Shown piece by piece: positions 1 through 6,800 of a stretch of 9,199 bases of DNA. A program made the translations under genes and the position numbers. The stretch's first letter is position 1; each line of letters opens with the position of its first letter. The notes beneath the pieces are model-generated. The model was not told the DNA's origin. It did no database searches and saw only the letters and a program-made list of their open reading frames with translations. Location of the stretch: positions 1 through 9,199 of the forward strand of contig JAGVII010000328.1 in NCBI GenBank assembly GCA_020056155.1, read 5' to 3'. This stretch comes from Afipia sp. Lineage in GTDB: Bacteria; Pseudomonadota; Alphaproteobacteria; Rhizobiales; Xanthobacteraceae.

Positions 1-13
1 CCATTTTTCATTG

Positions 14-53
14 ACTGGACCTGCGCCTTTAAGCAGCAGCACGCCGGTCCAGT
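14..53 (-). terminator. Stem-loop at the 3' end of the GST gene (weak terminator candidate)
   Basis: Read on the minus strand, ACTGGACC (53-46) pairs perfectly with GGTCCAGT (21-14). Inside this 8-bp stem, after a G/A mismatch, a further 3 bp GCG/CGC can form, leaving a loop of about 16 nt. The stem spans the stop codon of the transferase gene. No U-tract follows on the minus strand (the next bases are A-rich), so it is not a canonical intrinsic terminator. It could protect the 3' end of the message or depend on Rho. Confidence 0.3.
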
Positions 54-703
54 TGGGAAAGATACGACTTGTGCTTCTTCAAGAAGGTCCGCAGCAGCGC
101 GGGATATTCGGCGCTCACGGCCGCGACCACTGACGGGCGTTCGCGCAGGCTTTTGCGCCAGCGGGCGATCTTGGGCTTGCCGGCGAGAATGCCGAAATCG
201 CCAATTTCATCGAACGTATCGAAATAACGGAACACCGGCGCGAACACTGCATCAACCAGCGAAAAGGATTCGCCGTCAAACCATGGGGCTGCGACAAGCC
301 GCGCTTCGAGCCGCGCGAACTTTTCAGTCGCCTGCTTCGCCTTGACGTTGAACGTCGCCTCGTCGGCAGCCGTTTCCAGCCCCCAGATGTCCGCCAGCAC
401 CGCAGAGCCGAACTCCATCCACGCGCGATGTTCAGCGCGGGGCAGCGGGTCCTTCGGATGTAGCGGCTTGGGCTGGGTTTCCTCGAGATATTCGAGAATG
501 ACCGCAGATTCGAAAACAACCTTGTCGTCTACCTGAAGCACCGGCACCTTGCCGAGCGGCGAAATCTTCAGGAACCAGTCGGGCTTGTTGTCGAGATCGA
601 TGTCGATCCTCTCGAACGGCACGCCTTTCTCCGTCAGCGAAATCACCGCACGCTGAACGTACGGGCACAGCTTGTGGCTGATGAGCCTGAGTTTCTCGCT
701 CAC
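29..703 (-). CDS. Glutathione S-transferase family protein (CPY-type active site)
   Basis: A cytosolic GST-fold protein of 224 residues, the usual family length. It is expected to use glutathione for conjugation, thiol transfer or reductive dehalogenation; the substrate cannot be read from sequence. The N-terminal thioredoxin-like domain (about residues 1-80) has a CPYVQR motif at 13-18, where Cys13 is the likely active-site residue, as in omega/beta-like and lignin-ether-type enzymes. KVPVL at 52-56 contains the cis-proline (Pro54), and the Glu65-Ser66 pair of FESAVILEYLEE binds the gamma-glutamyl part of glutathione in the family. The helical C-terminal domain follows, including the LVDAVFAPVFRY stretch. 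I chose the GTG at 703-701 over the in-frame ATG at 730 because GGAGG lies 8 nt before the GTG, while the ATG has no ribosome site. The next gene upstream on the strand is anmK, 211 bp away, but this gene has its own strong promoter with three operator-like sites. The family call is firm; the subclass is not. Confidence 0.9.
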   Translation of the reverse strand: MSEKLRLISHKLCPYVQRAVISLTEKGVPFERIDIDLDNKPDWFLKISPLGKVPVLQVDDKVVFESAVILEYLEETQPKPLHPKDPLPRAEHRAWMEFGSAVLADIWGLETAADEATFNVKAKQATEKFARLEARLVAAPWFDGESFSLVDAVFAPVFRYFDTFDEIGDFGILAGKPKIARWRKSLRERPSVVAAVSAEYPALLRTFLKKHKSYLSQLDRRAAA

Positions 704-834
704 GGCGTATCCCTCCACCGAGGCGAGCATGGCGGCGCCCGATCGCTTTCAACGTTTGACGCTGTATGACGCATATAGCGCCACACGCCGTCGCGAATGA
801 TTTGAACTGCGTGAATAAGCTCAACGACCAGCAT
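700..834 (-). CDS. Possible 44-codon leader ORF overlapping the GST start
   Basis: An ATG at 834-832 opens a 44-codon frame whose TGA (702-700) overlaps the GTG of the transferase gene as GTGA, the geometry of translational coupling. GGAAGGA (849-843) lies 8 nt before the ATG, and the predicted transcription start (about 858) is only some 24 nt upstream, so it would be the first frame on the message. The predicted peptide begins MLVVELIHAVQIIRDG, a plausible short amphipathic helix; the last third is Arg/Pro-rich and looks unlike a real protein. I count roughly 59% G/C at third codon positions, which I would expect to be low for this genome. I recognise no family. It may be a regulatory leader, a small protein, or chance. 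Confidence 0.28.
   Translation of the reverse strand: MLVVELIHAVQIIRDGVWRYMRHTASNVESDRAPPCSPRWRDTP
712..716 (-). promoter_or_regulatory. Ribosome binding site deciding the GTG start of the GST gene
   Basis: GGAGG on the minus strand ends 8 nt before the GTG at 703. The alternative ATG at 730 is preceded by a GC-rich stretch without a Shine-Dalgarno match. Starting at GTG also trims nine residues that do not fit the normal start of a GST thioredoxin fold. Confidence 0.75.
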
Positions 835-846
835 CGGGAACATCCT

Positions 847-864
847 TCCATGCACTTGCATTGA
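847..864 (+). promoter_or_regulatory. Operator-like dyad O1, over the predicted transcription start
   Basis: TCCATGCACTTGCATTGA contains the palindrome ATGCA-N2-TGCAT (850-861). It covers the predicted start of the GST transcript (about 858). It is one of three related elements; read in matching orientation they share TCCATGCA, two variable bases, then YGCAT. Confidence 0.65.
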
Positions 865-893
865 ATTAAATGCGAGTGCATGGAGTCTGTCAA
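865..893 (-). promoter_or_regulatory. Near-consensus sigma-70 promoter for the GST gene
   Basis: On the minus strand the sequence gives -35 TTGACA (893-888, perfect), a 17-bp spacer (887-871, the ideal length) and -10 TTTAAT (870-865, one mismatch to TATAAT). Transcription should begin near 858, leaving a leader of about 155 nt before the GTG at 703. Promoters this close to the E. coli consensus are uncommon in GC-rich alphaproteobacteria and are often held down by a repressor, which fits the operator-like dyads around it. Confidence 0.75.
867..884 (-). promoter_or_regulatory. Operator-like dyad O2, inside the promoter spacer
   Basis: On the minus strand this reads TCCATGCACTCGCATTTA, matching O1 at 16 of 18 positions but in inverted orientation. 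Its core (870-881) fills most of the -35/-10 spacer and touches the first base of the -10 box. Its centre is 20 bp from that of O1, about two helical turns. O1 and O2 together form an inverted repeat with 16-bp arms (847-862 and 869-884, one mismatch) around a 6-bp centre. Confidence 0.65.
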
Positions 894-895
894 GG

Positions 896-913
896 TCCAT
901 GCAGGTGCATGAA
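896..913 (+). promoter_or_regulatory. Operator-like dyad O3, just upstream of the -35 box
   Basis: TCCATGCAGGTGCATGAA contains the palindrome ATGCA-N2-TGCAT (899-910). It begins 2 bp beyond the -35 box and ends next to the anmK stop codon. Its centre is 29 bp from that of O2, close to three helical turns, so all three sites could lie on nearly the same face of the helix. Confidence 0.6.
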
Positions 914-914
914 A

Positions 915-2012
915 TCACGGTTTCGCGAGGACGCCGCCGGTCAGCGGCCCAGCTACGCCGGTCGTTCTCGGAAATGTCAGCGGCAATCCCCTGAGGCTGC
1001 GGACGGCCATGTAAGCAAAGGCCTGGGCTTCGACCGCGTCCCCTGACCAGCCGAGATCGGTGCCACGCGTCACGGACGCGGGCGCCACGCGCTCACCCAG
1101 CATCCGCATCAAGGTGGGATTGCTGGCGCCACCGCCCACGACAATCCAGTTCGCAGGTAGTTTCGGCAATGCAGCCGCAATCATCGCAATCGAATCCGCC
1201 GTAAACGCCGTAAGGGTGGCCGCGCCATCCTCCGTGCTCATGCCGTCAACACTCAGTGCGGCGAAGTCATTGCGATCGAGTGATTTCGGTGGTGGCATTC
1301 TGAAGAAAGGCTGGCTCAATGCGCGCGTGATCCAGTCCTGATCGGCAAGCCCTTTGGCCGCCGTTCGACCATCGCGATCAACCGCCTTCCCCGTCCTGCG
1401 CAGCATGAAATCGTCGAGCAGCGCATTGCCGGGGCCTGTATCACAGGCGATCAATGTCTCGCCATCGATGTAGGTGACGTTTGCAACGCCGCCGATGTTC
1501 ACGACTACCGCTGGACCCGCGCGGTTCAATAGCCGCACCAGTGCGCGATGATACACAGGCACTAACGGCGCGCCCTGCCCGCCCGCGGCAACATCGGCCG
1601 CGCGCAGATCGAACACCACCGGCACGCCAAGCGACTTGGCCAGCGCGTGACCGTCGCCGATCTGCACGGTCAGTTTCTGATCGGGACGATGCAGGACCGT
1701 CTGGCCGTGAAAGCCGACAATATCGATGGAGTCGCGAGGCAGACTGTGGGCTTTCAGAAAATTCTCGATGGCCTCCGCATGCGCGTGTGTTACCAGCGAT
1801 TCCGCGTCCTTCAGAGCACCGGGACGTGCACAGCGTTCGGTAACGGACGCTGCGTCGGCAAGCGCCTTACGCAGCAGATCGCGCTCGCTATCGGTATAGG
1901 CCCGATAAGAGGTCGGCCCGAACGTCCCGATACGCTCGCCATCCGTCTCGATCAGCGCAACATCGACGCCATCGAGAGACGTCCCGCTCATCAGCCCGAT
2001 CGCCTTCAGCAA
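915..2012 (-). CDS. anmK: Anhydro-N-acetylmuramic acid kinase
   Basis: AnmK phosphorylates 1,6-anhydro-N-acetylmuramic acid with ATP while opening the anhydro ring, giving MurNAc-6-phosphate. This is a cytoplasmic step of peptidoglycan recycling. The 365 residues match the usual family length. Visible motifs in order: the N-terminal phosphate loop MSGTSLDGVD (8-17), GFHGQTVLHRP (100-110), DLRAADVAAGGQGAPLVP (135-152), VNIGGVANVT (171-180), CDTGPGN (190-196, whose Asp191 is probably the catalytic base), KSLDRNDF (243-250), and the ATP-site glycines VVGGGASNPT (291-300). The start is TTG at 2012-2010; AAGGAG sits 6 nt upstream, and the only nearby ATG (codon 8) lies inside the phosphate loop, so it would be too late. 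It diverges from tyrS. No murQ or nagZ is visible here, so the rest of the recycling pathway must be elsewhere. Confidence 0.95.
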   Translation of the reverse strand: MLKAIGLMSGTSLDGVDVALIETDGERIGTFGPTSYRAYTDSERDLLRKALADAASVTERCARPGALKDAESLVTHAHAEAIENFLKAHSLPRDSIDIVGFHGQTVLHRPDQKLTVQIGDGHALAKSLGVPVVFDLRAADVAAGGQGAPLVPVYHRALVRLLNRAGPAVVVNIGGVANVTYIDGETLIACDTGPGNALLDDFMLRRTGKAVDRDGRTAAKGLADQDWITRALSQPFFRMPPPKSLDRNDFAALSVDGMSTEDGAATLTAFTADSIAMIAAALPKLPANWIVVGGGASNPTLMRMLGERVAPASVTRGTDLGWSGDAVEAQAFAYMAVRSLRGLPLTFPRTTGVAGPLTGGVLAKP

Positions 2013-2018
2013 TAGCCT

Positions 2019-2024
2019 CTCCTT
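2019..2024 (-). promoter_or_regulatory. Ribosome binding site for the TTG start of anmK
   Basis: AAGGAG on the minus strand is separated by 6 nt from the TTG at 2012. This supports the rare start codon. A short GGGC/GCCC inverted repeat (2026-2029 and 2035-2038) lies immediately upstream. Confidence 0.65.
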
Positions 2025-2087
2025 CGGGCCAAAAAGCCCTCGTTAGTTGCTTTGTGCGCATTCTGGCCGCAAAGCCCGAATACGCGC

Positions 2088-2101
2088 TTGGTTGAATCCA
2101 A
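2088..2101. promoter_or_regulatory. Imperfect dyad in the anmK-tyrS divergent intergenic region
   Basis: TTGGTTGAATCCAA is an imperfect palindrome (outer arms TTGG/CCAA) near the middle of the 156-bp region between the divergent anmK and tyrS starts. It contains a GANTC site (GAATC, 2094-2098), the CcrM methylation target in alphaproteobacteria. TTGAAT (2092-2097) with TACACC (2114-2119, 16-bp spacer) is a poor candidate tyrS promoter. I see no T-box leader, and would not expect one outside Gram-positive bacteria. Confidence 0.25.
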
Positions 2102-2168
2102 CGCCGGACCTGATACACCACAGGCCCAAACAAACCGCTAAATTGCTCAATCGTCAAAGAGTGCCTTC

Positions 2169-3422
2169 ATGAGCGCCTACAAGTCCGATTTCCTCAATGT
2201 CCTTCAGAGCCGCGGCTTCATCCACCAGATGTCGGATGCCGCAGGTCTCGATGCCCTTGCCGACAAGGGCGATGTGACGGCCTACATCGGATACGACTGC
2301 ACGGCCTCATCCCTGCATGTCGGGCACCTGCTGTCGATCATGATGCTGCACTGGCTCCAGCAGACCGGCAACAAGCCGATCGTGCTCATGGGCGGTGGCA
2401 CCACCCGCGTCGGCGATCCGTCCGGCCGCGACGAGACCCGCAAGCTTCTGACCTACGAGCAGATCGACGCCAACAAGGAAAGCATCAAGGGAACCTTCAC
2501 CAAGCTGATCCGGTTCGGCGCAGGCAAAAGCGATGCCGTGATGGCTGACAACGCGGAATGGCTGACCACGTTGAATTACATCGAAATGCTCCGCGACGTC
2601 GGCCGTCATTTCTCGATCAACCGCATGCTGACCATGGATTCGGTGCGGATGCGGCTGGAGCGCGAACAGGAACTGTCCTTCATCGAATTCAACTACATGA
2701 TCCTGCAGTCGTACGATTTCGTCGAGCTGTCGCGGCGCTACGGGTGCAACCTCCAGATGGGCGGCTCCGACCAGTGGGGCAACATCGTCAACGGCATCGA
2801 TCTCGGCCGGCGCATGGGGACGCATCAGCTCTATGCATTGACGTGTCCGCTGCTGACGACGTCGTCGGGCGCGAAGATGGGCAAGACGGCGGCGGGCGCG
2901 GTCTGGCTGAATGCAGACCTGCTCAGCAACTACGACTACTGGCAGTTCTGGCGCAACACCGAGGATGCGGACGTCGAACGCTTCCTGAAGCTGTTCACGT
3001 TGCTGCCGATGGATGAGATCGCGAAGCTCGCCGCGCTCAAGGGGCAGGATATCAACGAAGCAAAGAAGATCCTCGCGACCGAAGCAACGGCACTCATTCG
3101 AGGACGTGACGCTGCGGATGCCGCATCGGAGACCGCGCGAAAGACCTTCGAGGAAGGCACCATTGCAGGTGACTTGCCGACACTGGAAATTTCCCGCGCT
3201 GAACTCGACGCCGGCGCGCCGGCGCTGGGACTGTTCGTCAAGGCCGGCCTTGTGGCGTCGAATGGCGAGGCGCGCCGTCAGATCAAGGGCGGCGGCCTGC
3301 GCATCAATGACGCTCCGGTCACCGATGAGAAGGTGAACCTGACCCCTAAAGATCTCACGTCGGAAGGCGTGGTGAAGCTATCGATGGGGCGCAAGAAGCA
3401 CGTTCTGCTCAAGCCGGTGTAA
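2169..3422 (+). CDS. tyrS: Tyrosyl-tRNA synthetase
   Basis: This class I aminoacyl-tRNA synthetase activates tyrosine with ATP and charges tRNA-Tyr. It has 417 residues, normal for bacterial TyrRS. The Rossmann catalytic domain carries [14 protein letters not shown] (41-54), with the HIGH motif as HVGH at 50-53; the tyrosine-site segment YMILQSYDF (176-184); GGSDQWGN (198-205); and the KMSKS loop as KMGKT (236-240), a normal variant in this family. A helical anticodon-binding region follows, then a C-terminal S4 RNA-binding domain (about 355-415, including [20 protein letters not shown]). AAAGAG (2156-2161) ends 7 nt before the ATG. The gene is a single unit, divergent from anmK and convergent with the thioesterase gene, with 14 bp between the two stop codons. 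Nothing unusual is seen. Confidence 0.97.
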   Translation: MSAYKSDFLNVLQSRGFIHQMSDAAGLDALADKGDVTAYIGYDCTASSLHVGHLLSIMMLHWLQQTGNKPIVLMGGGTTRVGDPSGRDETRKLLTYEQIDANKESIKGTFTKLIRFGAGKSDAVMADNAEWLTTLNYIEMLRDVGRHFSINRMLTMDSVRMRLEREQELSFIEFNYMILQSYDFVELSRRYGCNLQMGGSDQWGNIVNGIDLGRRMGTHQLYALTCPLLTTSSGAKMGKTAAGAVWLNADLLSNYDYWQFWRNTEDADVERFLKLFTLLPMDEIAKLAALKGQDINEAKKILATEATALIRGRDAADAASETARKTFEEGTIAGDLPTLEISRAELDAGAPALGLFVKAGLVASNGEARRQIKGGGLRINDAPVTDEKVNLTPKDLTSEGVVKLSMGRKKHVLLKPV

Positions 3423-3430
3423 TATCCGGC
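3413..3430. terminator. Short stem-loop at the tyrS / thioesterase convergence
   Basis: GCCGG (3413-3417) and CCGGC (3426-3430) form a 5-bp stem with an 8-nt loop that includes the tyrS stop codon. It sits where two convergent genes meet, but the stem is short and no T-run follows on either strand, so any terminator role is weak or Rho-dependent. Confidence 0.25.
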
Positions 3431-3436
3431 GAAAGT

Positions 3437-3880
3437 CTAGCTCTGGCGCAGCATCGTCATCATGGTCGCGGACATGGTGGCAATCAGTTTCTCGCGTTCA
3501 CCGTCATTAGCGAACGCACGCCCCTCCGCGACGACCAGGGTGCGGCCCGGTTTCACAACATTGCCGACGAAACGAAACGTCTGGCCCTTGGCAGGCGCCA
3601 GCAGGTTGATCTTGAATTCGACGGTGAGAATATCCGCCTGTGCAGGCATCAGCGTATAGGACGCGAGCCCGCATGCGGTATCGAGCCCAGCAGATACGAC
3701 GCCGCCGTGCAGGAATCCATTCTGCTGCGAGAATTTTGCATCATAAGGCATCCGCAGTTCGAGCGATCCGGGCTCGATCCTGGCCAGTGTTATTCCGAGC
3801 GTGGCCAAGGCCAGTTGACCCGCGAACGCTTTTCGCACCCGCACTTCATAGTCGGGATCCTGAATCTGAAATGCGTTCAT
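3437..3880 (-). CDS. PaaI-type hotdog-fold thioesterase
   Basis: A 147-residue single hotdog domain of the PaaI/4HBT-like family, whose members hydrolyse acyl- or aroyl-CoA thioesters and usually work as cytoplasmic dimers or tetramers. The diagnostic segment is NGFLHGGVVSAGLDTACG (54-71): the HGG turn at 58-60, and Asp67 on the following long helix, the position of the catalytic acid in PaaI-like enzymes. VEFKINLLAPAKG (87-99) and GRTLVVAEGRAF (112-123) are the usual beta strands. The ATG overlaps the TGA of the upstream YhdP-like gene (ATGA) and no Shine-Dalgarno match is visible, so translation is probably coupled to that gene. The acyl substrate is unknown. Being made together with a membrane-lipid transport protein hints at lipid or fatty acyl metabolism, but this is inference. 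Confidence 0.88.
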   Translation of the reverse strand: MNAFQIQDPDYEVRVRKAFAGQLALATLGITLARIEPGSLELRMPYDAKFSQQNGFLHGGVVSAGLDTACGLASYTLMPAQADILTVEFKINLLAPAKGQTFRFVGNVVKPGRTLVVAEGRAFANDGEREKLIATMSATMMTMLRQS

Positions 3881-6800
3881 TGCTGATTGGGCGTGGCAAA
3901 ATCCGCAGGCACGTTTTGCCTGCCGGTGTTGAAATCGAAAATCTTGCGGAACACACCGGGCGCCATGGCCGAAATCGGGTTAACCCGCAAAACCGGTGCG
4001 CCGGGCGTTCCGACAACTTCGTAGGTGATACCGATCAGGCCTTCGTTGCTGCCACCACCAAGAAACAGGCCGACGATCGGAATCTGCCCGAACATGTTGT
4101 TAAGGCCGTAGAGCGGAACGAAAGTGCCGCTCATCTTCACCTGATTGACGGGATAGTCGATGAAACCCTCGATGGTCGCACCGATCGTCGGACCGCGAAG
4201 CACACCGTCCTTTACTCGTAGCTGGCCGCTCTGGCGCGTGAACTCCGCGCGCATGCCGGAAAAACCAACGCCCTGCGAGTTCGCGCCCGGCGCATTGGCG
4301 ACAGCCCGGTCAAGCGCGGCTTCACCTTTGATAAAAAAGTCGCGGACGTTCAGCAGTCCCTCCTGAGGCGACGTATCGGACGTCGGCGGATCAACCGCCA
4401 GCCACATCTTGCCGCCATTCATCTTCGCGTATGTATCGGTGAAACGGAAGAACGCGCCTGCGTCGCTGGTCTCGAGATACATTACGTCACGACCCTGCCC
4501 ACGCCCGCGCAGGTCGCCTATCACCGGGGTGTCGCGTCCGAGCTTGCCTCTGAGCGAGAACGATTTGATTGCCCCGGCGCGGCGTGTGAGTTTCAGGTCG
4601 ATGCTGCGAACCGCCTCGCCATAGAAACCGGCCAGCGCGCCCAGCTTGGCGTCGATGTCGATGTCGAAATTCTTTGATTTTTCCTTGGTGTTCTGGTCCC
4701 TGCCTGACATCGCGCTCTTGATGAAGCCGCGGCCATCGAACACCTCACCCCGCATCGTGACCTTGAGCATTCCGTCCGGCTGCCGCTCGGCCTTCAAGTT
4801 TGCCTTGTCACCTTCCGACGGCGAAAACGTCGGGAAAGACACGTTGACCAGATCGTTCTTGTCATCGACCTCCAACGAGCCTTTGATCAGCGTACCGCTG
4901 CCTTCGACGACGATATCCTCGAAGCGCGTCCCTTGAGGCTTCTGCACGACATTGAAAGTCATTTTGGTCGTCTTGCCCGCAACCTTGGTCCAGCCGGGCA
5001 GCAGGTTGTCGATGCGCGCGGCGGTGAGGTCGGCCTCAACGCCAAAGCGATTGTCGCGATTATCTCCCTCACCACCGGCAATCTTGCCGGTCAGCTTGAT
5101 GGGAATCGCGCCGCTCAGGCTCGATCCCAGGTCGACGCCAAGGCGCGCGCGGGCCGCATCGTCAAGGGTCGCCGAAACACGCACGTCGGCGTCCCCCTCG
5201 TTGTTCTTGCGATAGTCGAGAGCCGCGGGTTGGCCGCCGATCTTGACGTCGCCCTTAACGCGATAACCCTGATTATCGGCGACGACCTTCAGCGAGCTTG
5301 CCTCAAGCTTCTGGTTCATCGCGAGCTTATCGACGGCCAGCGCGCCGAGATCGAGGTTGATGGAGTAAGTGGTGTCCGCCTTGGTCAGCGCGTTTTTCAA
5401 GGGCATCGCCAGCGTGACAATCGCGGAAACCGTTCCCTTGCTCGAATTGGGATCGATTGCCGTATCGCCGGCATCGCGCAGCCGTTCCGATTGCAGGACT
5501 TCGGCAGCCGCCGGAACTGGACCGTCGATCCGGAAGCGCACCTTGGTCGGCGCGGGCTTCGGCGCAAGATCCGGCACCTCGAACGTCAGGTCGGAAATAT
5601 TCAACCGCCGGCCCGCTGGCGTATCCACCGCGCCCTGCCCGACATTGATGTTGACGGTGCGTCCGCTGACACGACCTTTCATGTCGGCATCGCGTACCAA
5701 AGGCATGTCATCGACAGGCCTGAGGGTCAGACCGTTCGCCAGAAAATTCACCGACAGACCATCGTCAGGAATCGGCGGCCCGCCTCGGACGAGCGTATGC
5801 ATCGGCGCGTTGACGGCCACGTCGAGCCGCTGGACCATTCCACGCTCGACACGCTCAGTGATCCACTCACGGACTTCAGGCACAATCAGCACGGGCCAGA
5901 TGCGCTTCAGCACCGAAACCGGCATCGGTGTTGCTGCCATCCCAAGCGTCAGACGCGCCTCGCCGGAATAGTCGAGACTCCCGGAACCGGCGATACCTAT
6001 CTCGCCGTTGCTTATGTCGCACTGAGTCAAAAGCACACGACGATTTTCGGTATCAAAGCGGAGCCGAATGGCAATGCGGTTGAAGATCGAGGGAGCTTCT
6101 CCCTCGTCGCCGGCCAGCAGAATTGTTCCGCCGCTAAATCCGAGTTGCCAGTTCGGGATGCTGTCGTTGGGTGGTTCGAGATGCGCCAGCAATGTAATGC
6201 GGTTGGCGCCGGCGTAGACATGGAACGGCGCCACCATGACGCGCCGGCCGGCGTCCCATTCAACACGCGCATCGGCGTGGTCGATCACCATCGGATAGTC
6301 GGGAACGTTGAGATCGACGATGGTGCCCTTGCCCGCAACAATCTCGCCCCGGAAATAGGTGGGCAGGCCATCACGGCCTATCTCGCCCTTGAACTCGCCG
6401 CTGAGCGGCATGTCCGCCGCGTAAGTGAAATCCTTCAAGCGGGCCGCAAGCAGCAGGTTGTTGGTTGGAACCTTGTTGGCGCTGATATCGATGGACCGCA
6501 CGCCGTTGGACGGCGCGCCGACCGCGACCTTGAGTTCCCAGCCGTTCTGTCCTTCTTCGCCTACGCTGAGCGCAACACCGCCACCCAGCGGACGGCGCAG
6601 GCTCAGGCTGATGTTCGAGAAATTGAGGACACCACCGTTGCGCTGGTCTTCGACCGTCAGCACGCCGTTGCGCAATCCGATTTCGTTGAGGCTCTGCCCG
6701 TCGAGTCCGTTGGCGCTGAGACTGTCGAGCCAATCGAGGGCAGCAAGCAACCCTCCTGTGCCGTTCGACGCTGCGGCCGATGTCGCAGGCAGTGTCGGCG

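Noticed and set aside
704..730. ATG start at 730 for the GST
   Set aside because: No ribosome site precedes it, while GGAGG is well placed for the GTG at 703, which also gives a standard GST N-terminus.
432..893. A 153-codon minus-strand frame running through the start of the GST
   Set aside because: It overlaps most of the well-supported GST in another frame and has Arg/Gly/His-rich shadow composition.
1481..2015. Plus-strand frames (120 and 122 codons) inside anmK
   Set aside because: They lie antisense to conserved AnmK motifs and show no domain of their own.
2880..2890. KMGKT in place of KMSKS in TyrRS as a possible defect
   Set aside because: Both lysines are kept, and Gly/Thr variants are normal in bacterial TyrRS.
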